The translations under genes were made by a program, and so were the position numbers. The notes under the pieces are model-generated. The model was not told the origin of the DNA, searched no databases, and saw only the letters and a list, made by a program, of their open reading frames with translations. Positions 41,225-52,129 of a stretch of DNA of 64,000 nucleotides are shown in pieces. How positions within the stretch are numbered: position 1 is the first letter of the stretch; each line of letters starts with the position of its first letter. This stretch comes from Anthoceros angustus. Lineage: Eukaryota; Streptophyta; Anthocerotopsida; Anthocerotales; Anthocerotaceae. Where the stretch lies: assembly GCA_010909165.1 (NCBI GenBank), contig VJWM01000234.1, forward strand, positions 186,001 to 250,000. The letters run 5' to 3'.

Positions 41225-41932
41225 GAAGGTGACACTCCGTGCCAGAACAATGGTATGGCGATGCTTGTCATAAAGTTTATAAGCTTTAACACTCTCGTAT
41301 CCTACGAAAATAAGACCTTGTGCTCTATTGTCTAACTTCCTCCTCTTTTCGGCAGGATATGCGCAAAGCCCGAAGGCGAAATGAAGAATCTGGGCTTACG
41401 CCCAAAGCACCTCATAGGGGGTCCGCCTTTACAGGCCCGGTAAGCACCCTCTGTAAGTGTGGACCACACGCCTCTGCCAGATCCTTGGGGAGTCCCAAAG
41501 CAACATGCTGCGAGTCATGCCGAGTAAAGTTTGATTTTTACGTTCGGCAACTCCATTATGTTGTGGTGTGTAGGGTACTGTCAGCTGACGTTGAATTCCA
41601 GATTGGAGGAGGTAGGCATCAAACTATGCATTGATGAATTCAGTGCCATTCTCAGTTCGAAACCATTTAACAGCCTGTCCAGTTTGCGGCTCAGGGAGCA
41701 TCATGACTGGAAAGTATCACCTTTATGCATGGGAAGGTCCACGAGTATTGACTATAGTCATCGGTAAGAGTAAGGTAATACCGAGAACCTCCAAGCGATG
41801 GCTCATGAATCTTCCAGGTGTCGACATGTATTAGTTCTAACACATGGCGGCCCTATGTGCAGTGTGTTGAAAATGGTCGTTCTTCCGCTTAGCAAGTATA
41901 CAGCTTCACAAATCGGAAGATCCTTGAAACAT
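41225..41932 (-). pseudogene. Copia C integrase, decayed
   Basis: Near 41,340-41,230 the minus strand gives RKLDNRAQGLIFVGYE and AYKLYDKHRHT, the segment after the integrase core. The core itself (41,350-41,900) is broken by many deletions. I can place it by position but cannot read all catalytic residues. Confidence 0.6.
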
Positions 41933-42470
41933 CTAGGTAAGGGTTCTCGATAACCCTTTGCGTACCATATCAATAAGCTTTGCCCTGTTGGCATGACCAA
42001 GCCTGGCATGCCAAAGGGAAGCTAGCACTTTTGAATCTAGCTGACCTGTTCCTGTTGACAGAGCTGCAGGTTGAAACCTACAATGGATGTCAAGACGGTA
42101 CAGATCACAGTCAGGAATGCCTTTGAACACTAGCTTGTGCGGAACAAAGATAGTCTGGAAAGAGCAGGAAGTCGTGTCTCCAAACATGCTGTAAAGTTTC
42201 AGACTCATCAGCCTGCTCAAGGACATGAGGTTCTTCGCCATTCGTGGAACATACAAAACATCTTCCACTACCAGGTCAGTCTTGTCATGTAACTCGAAAA
42301 TGCATTTACCACGTCCTTCAATTCGAAGGCCTGTCTCACTCTTCTCGTCACCCAACAGCACCTTATCATGGATATGTGAGGTGTCCAGGTACGAGAACAA
42401 TTCCTTGTCCTTGCATATGTGGGCAGTTGCACCTGAATCCAGGTACCAATTGTCCCTATCATGGAAGGAG
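41933..42470 (-). CDS. Copia C protease and pre-integrase domain
   Basis: NWYLDSGATAHICKDKELFS (42,465-42,385) contains an intact DSGAT aspartic-protease active site. The 155-codon frame 42,400-41,933 continues with VVEDVLYVPRMAKNLMSLSR and KVLASLWHARLGHANRAKL, the GAG-pre-integrase motif. Protease cuts the polyprotein inside the particle. Confidence 0.8.
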
Positions 42471-43320
42471 TTGGAGAGACATACTGTGTAGATTCTGACT
42501 GTTCCTTTGATGTTCTCTGCAGATGAGGAAGAGTCGTTTGAGCTCTTGTCCCATGTCCTGGTGGATGCCTATGTTCACGCCTTCTTTTTTCTGAGTCTCG
42601 GCTGCGGGTATACCACACCGATTCTGTTTCGTCTTCTTAGGAGTTGAGCTTGATGATCCAGAATCACCTTTGTTCGCCTGGTCAGGCTTGCCCCTCCGCC
42701 TGTTAGGTTTAAACTTGGCCATTAATACTTTGTCTGCCTTCGGCTTAGAGCTGCCGGCAGAGAACATACGGCTGTGCTCCTCCTGATGCAAGGCAGCCAC
42801 CACATCTTCAACTGTGAGGGTGCTTGCGTTCAGTGACCAGCTGTCTTTGCATAAGGTCCATATAATGACAAATCATTGCTGGAGGGATCTGTGCTCATAC
42901 AATGACATGTTCCTCAGCAATCTTGTACTTCAATGAAGCGAGCTGAGCACGCAAGTGGCGGAATTAGTACAGTAAGGACCCACTTTCTCTCCCTCTTTCA
43001 TTCTTAACGTATAATACTCTTGTCTAATAGCGCATTGTTGCATTATATTTGTGACCTGATAGGTCTTTTCTAACTGGTTCCATATCTCTATGCCCTTTGT
43101 GAGATACTCTATATCGTGGACAAGTATGGAATCGATCCATTAACCAAGACTCACAAAGAACTTGGTTATGTGCTTCCCACCTATCCTTATCAGCTTGATT
43201 GCTGTGGATCGGATCGTTCAAATGAACCATGACCACCTCCGAGACACCTCGTGCTATAAGGATGGCCTTGATTCGCACTCTCCATGTGGTACTTAGTACG
43301 TTAAACCGATTCTCTTTCAA
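42459..43320 (-). pseudogene. Copia C gag
   Basis: The frame 43,320-43,024 holds a copia gag opening (TTWRVRIKAILIARGVSEVV, DRWEAHNQVLC). The frame 42,803-42,459 holds the basic C-terminal part (KPNRRRGKPDQANKGDSGSS). RCGIPAAETQKKEG-like sequence is in place of a zinc knuckle, with its Cys/His spacing lost. The middle is interrupted by several stops. Confidence 0.65.
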
Positions 43321-43906
43321 GTCCGATGTGAAAGATGGGTTTGATATATTTTGGAGTGATCAGCAACAGGTGATGGGATCATCGAGAAGAACTGGATGAG
43401 GAGTGGTGATTGATGTCACTATCCTCACTATCGTTGTCATAGAATCTGGACATGCAAACCAGCTAAGTCTCAACCCTAAAACTATGGTTTTGGGAAGACC
43501 AAAGAGTGGTGTGCTGTCAAGCTTAAAACATGCATGTTATCTTAAGTACAGCTAATGCAGACAATACATGATAGGGGATTGAGGTAGTAGGTGGGCACCT
43601 TCCTAATGAACAGCATGCTTCCTCCTTAATCTACCTTCCAAGAGACGTGTCTGTCCTGCAAAATTAACTTAGTGCACTTTCAAACATGAAACGCATTACT
43701 GAGTTCTTTTAGGTTATTAGTCATGTTGCTTGAATGTGGCAGATTAGTGAGCCTATCGAATGTGAAGACACGAAAGATGCAAGACGATCGAATTGTGCCC
43801 TTTGAATCTAGAGGAAAAGTCATGGCAATAGGCGGTGGCGCTGTATCTCCTCGCCTCCACCGTGAGCAGGATCATCATAGGATGGTGGCTGCCGGTGGAA
43901 GGAGAC

Positions 43907-44521
43907 TCAGTAAGTATCTCTCTCCAATATGCATTTGATGCGAATCTCTGTAAGGTGTTTCACGTCACGGCTGATCCTTGCTATCTTTTTGTCGAAGCAG
44001 ACTTGCATACGAGCAACGCTGTCCCGTAAAATATGTTGATTTCTTTCAATCTTTCCAAGAGCAGACTCCAAACGATCTTCAGCAATTTCTTTTCCCTTCA
44101 ACCGCCTAATTGTGCAGTCGTAGCCTGGATGGTCCTTGAGACTAAGGGCTGACTGCAAATGGTTATCTGCTGCAGGGACAAAGACTGGGGTCTTGGCAGA
44201 ATTTGTGAAGAGCGAATGCACAGGAATACTGCAGGCATGTGGCTGATAACGCAATCCAGGGTTCTGATTTCTAGTGTAGCACCTAGCACGATACAAGGAG
44301 TCTACTTGAGAATTTTTCTCTTGTAACCTTGCAGAATGTGCTCGTGCACTAGGGGGTCCTGAATTCCTACCAACAAAATGCCTAAGGCACAGTTCAGGGT
44401 AGTTTGCCTCGTAGAGATCTATAACTTCGTCGATAGGAATAGGCCAGTTTGATCTGGGTGTGTGTGCGCCCACTTGTCGCCTTCCTGCCACGATCTCCAC
44501 GGATCTACCCCTGCCCGGCAT
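43907..44521 (-). CDS. Extra open frame upstream of gag in copia C (204 codons, open)
   Basis: It starts with ATG 25 bases inside the primer site (MPGRGRSVEIVAGRRQVG) and is open to 43,907, ending well before gag. Weak similarity to the pre-gag frame of A can be seen: RNQNP, a VF.PA..N.L segment, and a helical segment DRLESALGKIERNQHILRDS followed by SRDVKHL where A has QIAHLDF. The Cys/His block of A and B is absent. An intact frame in an element whose other genes are decayed is notable. Function unknown. Confidence 0.55.
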   Translation of the reverse strand: MPGRGRSVEIVAGRRQVGAHTPRSNWPIPIDEVIDLYEANYPELCLRHFVGRNSGPPSARAHSARLQEKNSQVDSLYRARCYTRNQNPGLRYQPHACSIPVHSLFTNSAKTPVFVPAADNHLQSALSLKDHPGYDCTIRRLKGKEIAEDRLESALGKIERNQHILRDSVARMQVCFDKKIARISRDVKHLTEIRIKCILERDTY

Positions 44522-44558
44522 TATGGATTAGGAGTCGAGCATTTAGCCTCCGATACCA

Positions 44559-44769
44559 TGTGAAGTTTGCGCAGGGAGCTAGCGCTATTTTGTCTCAACT
44601 ATGTATTCTCAATAATAATCATCAATGGTACAAAATGTCACTATAAGTGTTTGTTTTCATGCACCCCTTCGACTAGGCAACCCTTCATACATTCGGCCCT
44701 AATAAATAACCAGCAAGTAAGCGAGTAATCCTAACGATAAACCCTGTCCGTAAGAACCTTAACTCGTCA
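44559..44769 (-). repeat. 5' LTR of copia C with adjacent primer site
   Basis: On the minus strand it runs from TGACGAGTTAAGG to AACTTCACA. Next to it, 44,558-44,546 reads TGGTATCGGAGGC on the minus strand, a variant of the initiator tRNA-Met primer site. Confidence 0.85.
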
Positions 44770-45014
44770 CAGTATAGTGTGTTGAGCATTTACGTGAATT
44801 AGGTTGCAATAATCAACATACGTAATCATAAGGGTAGCTGAAAATAAATGTTAGTAAGTACCTGTTCATTAGGGTTGCGCCTCATGGTGAACCGTTATGT
44901 TGTTTTAAGTTCTAGTTTAAGTAATGTCTTTTCATAATAAGCATTTAAGCTTTTTCTTGATATACAATGATATATGTAATTACTAAATGAGTAATTGATC
45001 TACACTTATTCCTC
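44770..45014 (+). repeat. 3' LTR of copia A, right piece
   Basis: AGTATAGTGTG... to TTATTCCTC, identical to the 5' LTR except at two positions. The first bases (CAGTA) belong to the target duplication of C. Confidence 0.85.
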
Positions 45015-47764
45015 ACTACAGATGATGTCACGCCGCCTCCTCTCTCCTCATGGACTAGTCGCGATAGATGATACTTGCACGGAGCCTGGAGGATCCATGA
45101 AAGTCTAGAATGATATCCGCCCTTCCATCTTCCTGCTGACCTGTCGCATCCGATCGTCTGAGGACATCTCGGTATGGGGCCATCTTCCCAAGGGCCCAGC
45201 CTCAATCAACATTAGGAGGATACCGTCCTGCGAACTCGGGCCCCTCGCCTTGTTCTTCGAAGACATCTCCTTCTCGTGATTTATCATGCATCGTGGATGA
45301 CCCCACAGGCATTTGTAGAACAATCTTCCAGTCAGAACCATGACAAAATGTTAGGAGGACAGAGAGGAAGAAAGGTGCGAGTTGGAGGCTTCAAAGGTGT
45401 CGACTGCTGTCAGGCTTCTCAAATTGCATTGAGCCTCCTTCGGTTCACATTTCTTCGCTTGAAAGCCATATACGAAAGGAACACCTTGTAATCATCTGGG
45501 TGCAAATTATCAATGCCATAGGTGTCGATGCGTGAGCACTTGCACCTCCGTATGCACCGTGGTCCATGTCCAAACTTGCCCACAATAATCACCCGCCCTT
45601 GGCACGATTAGAGCCCCATTAGCCTTACCCACAATCTCAACAGGGGGTCCAGATTGCCCCATCTTCCCGTGGGCTCACTTGCTTGATTAACAAACCTTCG
45701 TTCTAATGCCAAGTGTTGTTGGCTTGTGTGTCTCCTTGAATTGCATGTCTCCTCATCCATGGCAAATGGATTGGGCCTGGGTGCTCTTCTTGCCCAGTCA
45801 TTCCTCTCTTCTCCGCCGCCTCCATGCGCCGGTGTCATTGCCTTTGGTCAATTGAGAGACCCGCCTTCCTGACACTCGCAATGGGTTAAAAGCAATTGGA
45901 AAGTTCGAGTCAAGTAACACCAACATGCCCTCGAAAAACGCTCACCGGGAGTGGAGATTCGGGCAAGGCATCTCCGTCAGCCGCTTTGGTTTTCTGCCTT
46001 CTTCGCCCTTCCTCCTGATCCTGGGGTTGTCGGCTTCGCTGCTTCCGGGTGTCTTTCTTGCTACGCCTTCCACTCGCCATGTCCTTGCACCCCATCGTTG
46101 TCAATCGTAGAAGGCGCATACACAGGAGCCGTGAGTTGGAGCAAAAGCCAGGTGATTGCCAATTACCACGTTTCATCGACACAGGTATCGCCGGCAAGCC
46201 CTCGGGAAAGGCGCCGCCTCGCGTGAATCGCTTCCGTACCGTGCAGGATGAGGATTAGGCGTTTGCATTGCAAAGAGTTGCGTGCAAGCCGCTGCTGACC
46301 TTGATGGTGGTCAAGGCCGTGGATGCACGCGCTGGCAAATACCGTCGACAAGACTCGAAATTGACTTCACACCGCAAGAAACGCGACGGAGCATGTTGCC
46401 ACCTACTCCCTTTAACCTTGAATAGGTGTGTGGGTACATGGGTCTGTGCGTCGGAGGAAAAGGTACCGTAGGGGCAACAGCCACAAGATGCGACAACAAC
46501 TTGTACCGGTACCGTGGCGGCTAATTGCATTGTCCTGATGGTGTCGATGTGCTGCATACACTTTCGTAGGAGACACGAAATGATGTCTCTTATCAGCCAA
46601 AGCCGCTGAGTGAGACAATGCTGTGAGGAGAAGAATGTTTTGCCAATTCAAAAGAGGCGAGCCGCAGTGTCTCTTTTTTAAAGAAAAGTGACAGTTATCA
46701 TGTGATAAGGCGTACTGATGTAAGAAAACCATCTTGCCGCAAGTTGTGTCTTCCTAATACATTCGCCTGTGATGGTGTTCAAGAGCGAGACCCGTGTTTG
46801 AGGTTCCAGGCTAAGCCAGTGCCTGGCGGGGAGTTATTCCTTCAATCCCTGTTAAAAGCGGATTTGATGTGAATGCCAAATGTAGAGACAAGGTTATCAC
46901 TTACATTATGGCGGGAGAGCCACCAATGCGGTGTTGCTGAAAGCATTTTGCGTCGGTGCTATCTTGCATAGTCGGGTATACCATAGGCCTGCAAGGCATG
47001 ACCGAGTTGAAGAGCAGGTATTGCTTGAACGCACCATGCGGATGGGATGCCGTTTAGATCTCGCTGCAGTGCAATCCTCACACATGCTCTTAAGCTGCGA
47101 TCGCGTGGATGGACTCAACATTTCTTTTCGGTACTTTGGCGTAAAGAAGTTGCCTAACGTTGAAGTGTACAACCTTCCATAGGACACCTTTACAAAACTT
47201 GAGGTTTGGAATCGCATTTCGGAGGGACATGGAACAAGTTGATTTCTTGTTTGTGTCATATGCATATTTCGGGAGGCTATGAATGAAAACTTTAAAGGGT
47301 GAAAATTCGAAAGTCTAATACGGTTTCGACATGCATGGGTGTCTCTATGCACGGGTCAAGTGATACAACATCCGAGATCTCGCATCACTCGGATTGATTA
47401 CAGGTATGCCACTTACGGTAGACTCCGTCATTTCCTACCTAGAACTTGTAATAGGTATCATACTCTTTATGGAGAGCTAACCTTCCAACATAGCCGCCGT
47501 AGATGGAAAGCGTCCCGGAATGCGATGGGTGCCTTTATGAGCCACGTTGGAGCTGTAGAGAATGAAGGCTTACTTTTGACATGCCCTAAGTGTTCCTTAA
47601 GGCGCCTAGCATGCAGTAGCAACAATGTGAAGGCAAACCGCAAGATGTCGGGCGCCCTCATAAACAATTCTTGGTTGGCCTGCATGCCGACCGAGAGTGC
47701 CGACAATGCCGGTAGCGTCATTCGGTTCAGCTTGCATCGCACCGCCCCACTTCACTATTTACTA
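45015..47764. other. Unassigned 2.7 kb to the right of copia A
   Basis: No domain is recognised. Short frames of 60-148 codons exist on both strands. The minus frame 46,197-45,910 contains a strongly basic segment (GRRSKKDTRKQRSRQPQDQE), and + frames 46,931-47,182 and 47,339-47,770 are open. None has a convincing family signal. If the minus-strand frame left of A (to 24,835) was a gene interrupted by A, its upstream part would be here, on the minus strand from about 45,015 rightwards; a 78-codon minus frame 45,341-45,105 is a candidate. Confidence 0.35.
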
Positions 47765-48100
47765 AACTAATTAATTAATCTAAAGGTGCTTATGCTAATT
47801 AAGCACTTGATTAGTGTTAATTATTCCCTAATGTGCTTATGTTAATTAAGCATTGATTAGTGTTAATTAAACATGGTTAGTAGCAATAACTAGGTGGATA
47901 AGCTCAAGTAATATGCCTTGGCATATTCTCCTTTGCATATTATAGTGTATTCTTAGGATATTTGGCATATGTCGTTGATGCCACAGTGATATCTTTAGAT
48001 TGAATATGTCACCGATGCTGTGGTCAGGCCTATATATAGACCCTTCCATTGAGGACAAGCCTTTCCATCATAGCTTCGTCCACTCTTAGATATGCAAATG
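47765..48100 (+). repeat. AT-rich LTR-like block, copy 2
   Basis: It matches 13,640-14,040: the same TTAATTAAGCATTGATTAG units (two here), a single copy of the GTGGATAAGCTCAAG unit that is doubled in copy 1, and a TATATATAG box (48,031-48,039) before ACCCTTCCATTGAGGACAAG. Small indels separate the copies. A shared promoter-like box supports an LTR. Confidence 0.6.
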
Positions 48101-48779
48101 CAAGAGTGTTTGTGAGGAGGCCAAAGCTATAACTCCGAGAGCGATGTGGCGAGTGTGAGGTATTCATTGTTGTTGTTACCGTGGGAGAGAGTGTGCATTT
48201 GTGCTAGCCACGGCGGCGTGCGAGCTACTCCCTCCGTTGTTACAAGCTGTGTTATGATCTCGCGTGCGTGCTGCACGCCAGATAGGCCGTGTACTTAGGC
48301 TTAGTGGCGATGCTAGGGCGATGTTACAAGGCGGGTCTTGCCAGGCTTATGCTAGGGGGCGATGCTAGGCGATGCTAGGTGGACGCTAGGTGATGCTAAA
48401 GCTTTTACCAGTAGGCAATGCTAAGGCGACAAGAATGGTGGGCCGTGCTAGGCACGTGCTAGGCTGAGGCGATTAGCTCTCAAGGCAAGTAGGCAAGGGA
48501 CTCTCTAAAGTGTGCCCCAAGGCTTGAGGCCCAGAGAGGGACCAAGCCCAAGGCCATGAGAGGGAGGCGAAGAAGCCCAAGTCCAAGGCCAAGGAGAGGG
48601 AGGCGAAGAAGCCCAAGTCCAAGGCTGGCTGAGAGGAGGCGATGAAGCCCAAGTCTAAGCGCCAAGGAGAGGAGGCGTAAGGAGCCTCCAAGGCCAAGGA
48701 GAGGATGCCAAGAATACCATCCTGACTGGGATCGATCTCGCCTCAAGTATGCTTTAATCATGAGTTTTGAAGGTACAGC
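48101..48779 (+). repeat. Minisatellites, copy 2
   Basis: From about 48,290 GCGATGCTAG-type units, then from about 48,540 to 48,710 AAGGCCAAGGAGAGG..GGCGAAGAAGCCCAAGTC-type units, the same two arrays in the same order as 14,160-14,640 but with different copy numbers and more indels. This shows the AT-rich block and the arrays moved or duplicated as one unit. Confidence 0.6.
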
Positions 48780-49330
48780 TACAGGGCGAGTGAGAGCGGC
48801 GGGAAGCGTAGGGCTGCCAAGAGGCTAGCCATGAGGCGAGCGCCAGGGCGGTAGGGCGAGGGCGAAGTGAGGGGCGAGGAAGGAGGGCGAGTGCCGAGGG
48901 CGGCAGCTGTAGGATGCAGTAGCGAGGGCGGTGGGCGAGCGGGCGAGCTGGCGAGCGGCGTAGGGCGGAAGTAGGGCGAGGGCGCAGGGCGAAAAGCATG
49001 CTTAGGGCGTAGGGGCGTAGGGCGTAGGGCCAGGGCGAGCAGCTGCCAGAGCGGCTTAGGGCGAAGGAAGGGCGAAAGGCGAAGGGCGAAAGGCGCAGGG
49101 CGAGCGGGCGAAGGCAAGTAGGGCGAGCGAGGGCGGTAGGCGAAGCGGCGAGGGGCGCGTAGCGGCGAGCGGCGTAGGGCGGAAGGGCGAAGGGCTAGGG
49201 CGAAAAGCGGGCGAGGGCGAGCGGCGCGTAGGGCGGCGGAGAAAGTGGGGCGGGCGAAGCAGGGCGAAGTAGCGGCGAGGGCGAAGGAAGCGGCGCGTGG
49301 TGTGGTGGAAGCCTTTAGCGGCAAAGCGCG
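48780..49330. repeat. GGGCGA-type simple repeat
   Basis: About 550 bases built from imperfect GGGCGA, GGGCGAG and TAGGGCG units. Long minus-strand frames here (48,779-49,324) encode Arg/Pro/Ala/Ser repeats and are open because of composition. No gene is called. Confidence 0.7.
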
Positions 49331-50970
49331 GGTGGTGTGATAAGTAGCTGCCGCGGGTCAAGCCGGTGGCCGACTTTTAGACGGGCGCTGGGTGCATCCG
49401 CAGCGCAGGCGCGGCAAAGGATCTGCAACTGGTGACCGCCGCCTGCACGTGAGCAAGTAGCTGCCGTGGGCTGGGCCGCTAGGCCGAGCCTTCGCACGGT
49501 TTGGACGCGCCACGCCGGGGCGTGGCTCGAGGCCGCCGAAAGGTGATCGCCAGCGCTCGCCGCCAGGATAGTGGTCGCTGGCCGCGGTACTGTGAGGGGC
49601 CGGCCGCGGGGTAAGGTAACACGGGCCACGGCAGTAACTCGCCATGCGGGTGCGGCAGCGGGTCGGGTAATCACGCGAGGGCGAAAGCGGCTATGGATCG
49701 GGCGCTGTCAGGCGGAAGGGCGATAACACATCGCCGGTGCCCCTTTAAGGCGGCGAGAGCGGCGAGGTCTCGACGGACTGTCTCAATGGACCGCGCGAGG
49801 TGAGGCGACGAGCCGGCGCCTGGGCCGTGACCGGCATGACATACAATATCAGCCGGTGGCTCAGCTCGAACCGGCATGCGTGATAGGGGTGCCGAGGCCG
49901 CTCGCTCCGACGGTGAGATCGCTGCCGCAACGCTACTGCTGCTAACCGGAAGATCTGTGCCCGCTGAGATCCGCTACCGAGCCATCGGGCACGGACCGGA
50001 TTATTTTCTACCGAGGTCACTGAGGCCGAAGCGCTCATGGCACGACGGACCGGGAGGCCGCCCGCCTCGGTCCCAGCCTGGGCCATGGCGGCCGGGCTTC
50101 GCCGCCGCCAGACAAGGCCGGGCCACCGCTGTCAGCTTCGAGGTTGCGTAAGCGGCATCGGCCACGGGCCAGCGATCAGTGCGGGCGGCGCGGCGGCGCG
50201 GGCAGGCGTTTCCTACCGAGGCCAGAGGGCTCCACCGCTGCCATGCGGTACGGGCAAGGCGCGTCGGTACGGGGTGCCTATCGCATCGGCCTCCGCTCAA
50301 AGCTGAGGACCAAATGCATCGGGAGCCACGGACCCGGGAAGCCGACCGCCTGCTCGTGCTCGCTGGTTGAGGCCACCCGGGCCGCCGGGCCGCTAAGCCA
50401 CGCTAAAGGGGCGGGCAGCGGCGCTCAGTCAGGCAGGGCGTGTGTGGGCCGAGGTTCTGACGCAAAATGACGGCCACCGGGCGGGCGGGCGTTCTCGGCC
50501 GAGTCAGAGGGGCTCGAGGGAGCACGAAGCGGGGCGAGGCCGAGATAGACCTCCATGATTCGTCAAGGGCTCAGCCGCCGGCCGAGGCGGATCCCAGACG
50601 TCCGCCAGGGCAGGCCGGAGGTCGCTACTTGCCTGCCAGATCGGCATTCACCGGACGGGCGGTGAGGCCCGAGGGCTGTGGTGGCGGCCCGAGCTTAGCG
50701 GCCGGCAAGTGATTAAGATCCGGGACAAAGTGCCCGGCATGGGCGGTGCGAATCGAGGGTTCCGGTGAAGCAAGAGTGCCAAGGGGGCATGGCTGACCTC
50801 CGAGTCAAGGGAGGTTGAGCGGGCGAGGAAGGCCGGGACGCCTAGGACTCGGAAGGTTGGGAGGCCGACCGGCTTCGAGCTCGATCCCAGTGCTGGTACT
50901 CTTACCACCTTTCGCTCTTGCATACATAGCTGGCCCCGCCTTTGAGCACACAAGCGCAACACCCACTTTC
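49331..50970. other. GC-rich unassigned sequence
   Basis: GC-rich DNA in which most frames on both strands are open for 60-140 codons by composition. The peptides are Gly/Arg/Ala/Pro-rich with no motif. It could be an LTR, a decayed GC-rich element or a gag leader. I see nothing to support a gene. Confidence 0.35.
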
Positions 50971-51647
50971 TTATGGCTTCGGATATCATGCTTGGAGGAG
51001 AACCCATTTTGGACTCCATAGACTTCACAGAATCGCAGGCTCCTACATCTTCCAAGGGAACGAGGGGCAAGAATAAAATTGAGAGGTCTGAACAAACTCT
51101 TCCAAGTTGATATCAAGAAGCGAGATCTTGATCAGTTCGTGCAGGCCTGTCCCAATTAGCGAAACAGCACAAACTTAAAGCGAGTCTGGAATTTCAAACA
51201 ACATTTTGAAGACAAGATTCGGGCCCAACAACTCAGAGATTGTTGCACTTCAAGGAATTGGGCGAGAATTTCCGATACCTATACGTCGGATATTGTCCGG
51301 TATCAACACCAAATTGCTTCCCTCAATAAGCAATTGCCTTACCTTCCGCCAAGAGCGGCGGTTCCTCAATTAAAACAAACGCCTTCCAACATCACCGCCA
51401 GCCGTTGGATTGGACACATTGGGGCAGTAATCCGCACATTGTTTGCTCAACGAGGACGTTGCAGCCTTCAAAAAGGATATTATATGGCAGCACTTTCCGC
51501 CCATGAGAGTTAAATGTTTGGAGCTCAAGAAATTGCGTCCAAGGAGAAGTGCAAGCTATGTCCTGGCAAGATGTCCATTTCAAAACCTCAAGTCAGGGCA
51601 GACTCAGTGATTTACGCAACAGCAAACAATTTGTGCAGTACCCAAAT
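50971..51647 (+). other. Unassigned, coding-like fragments
   Basis: An ATG at 50,973 opens a short frame (MASDIMLGGEPILDSIDFTE) that stops after about 45 codons. Further on, another phase gives FGPNNSEIVALQGIGREFPI (about 51,218-51,277) and RVKCLELKKLRP. Normal codon composition suggests decayed protein sequence, but I do not recognise it. Confidence 0.3.
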
Positions 51648-52051
51648 TGGTAAGGATATTAAAAGCCCAATGTACTTAGACTTTAATACACTTAGTCTAA
51701 GTTAGGTGTCATCGATTAAGTATCATTAGTTTAATGAAGCTAATCACTAGGAAGCTTCTTGTGCCCTTCCTAGGGGCTTCTCAGGAGCTTCCTAGAGTTC
51801 CCATTGAGGGTATAAATCCGCTTCCCATCTCAATGAGAGAGAGTTACACCTGCCTCCTCTCCTCCTCTTCCTCTCCTCTCCCTCCTCCTCCTCTCCTCCT
51901 CCTCTCCTCCTCCTCTCCTCTCTCCTCTCTCCTCCCTCCTCCTCTCCTCTCCTCTCCTCTCCTCTCTCCTCTCCTCTCCTCCTCCTCTCCTCTCCTCTCT
52001 CTCCTCTCCTCTCCTCTCTCTCTCTTTCCACCATGGCGCCACGATCCTTCA
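51648..52051 (+). repeat. 5' LTR of copia D, with expanded pyrimidine tract
   Basis: It shares with the 3' LTR the start (TAAGGATATTAAA), CACTTAGTCTAAGTTAGGTG, AATCACTAGGAAGCTTCTTG, a TATA box (TATAAATC, 51,811-51,818) and the end CACGATCCTTCA. It is about 150 bases longer than the 3' LTR (404 against 250), almost all in the CT-rich tract. Next to it CGGTATCGAGC (52,054-52,064) is a variant tRNA-Met primer site. Confidence 0.8.
51852..52027 (+). repeat. CTCCT microsatellite inside 5' LTR of D
   Basis: About 175 bases consisting of CTCCTC, CTCCT and CTCTC units with no purine. The 3' LTR has only about 30 bases of the same tract (56,406-56,432). The tract lies just downstream of the TATA box, in the transcribed part. 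Open frames through it on either strand are composition artefacts. Confidence 0.85.
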
Positions 52052-52129
52052 ACCGGTATCGAGCTTTGGTTTGTTGTGATGCTAGAATTTTCTAGTGGGC
52101 GCAGCCGTGGAATTGCAGTGATCCGATCG

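Larger units (their letters stand above)
38213..44769 (-). mobile_element. Copia element C (minus strand), nested in 3' LTR of A
   Basis: Direct repeats of 209 and 211 bp (38,213-38,421 and 44,559-44,769) bound it, and removing it rejoins A's LTR exactly. Flanks AAGTA (38,208-38,212) and CAGTA (44,770-44,774) are a 5-bp target duplication with one mismatch. On the minus strand the order is primer site 44,558-44,546, open frame 44,521-43,907, gag (43,320-42,459), protease (about 42,470), pre-integrase, integrase, acidic linker, RT (40,772-40,098), RNase H (to 39,425). It is a different copia lineage from A and B. Confidence 0.9.
24836..45014 (+). mobile_element. Copia element A (+ strand), host of nested elements B and C
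   Basis: The 5' LTR (24,836-25,085) and the 3' LTR (38,203-38,212 plus 44,770-45,014) are about 99% identical. The internal order is primer site 25,096, extra open frame 25,330-26,121, gag start 26,354, [B inserted], gag 33,052-34,076, protease, integrase, RT, RNase H to about 37,150, polypurine tract 38,193-38,202. Without the two inserts the element is about 6.9 kb. Coding sequence is broken by frameshifts but all copia domains are identifiable. No flanking target duplication was found for A itself (GGTCG before, ACTAC after), so one end may be rearranged. Confidence 0.85.

Noticed and set aside
48779-49324. 181-codon minus-strand Arg/Pro/Ala-rich frame
   Set aside because: It is a translation of the GGGCGA simple repeat.
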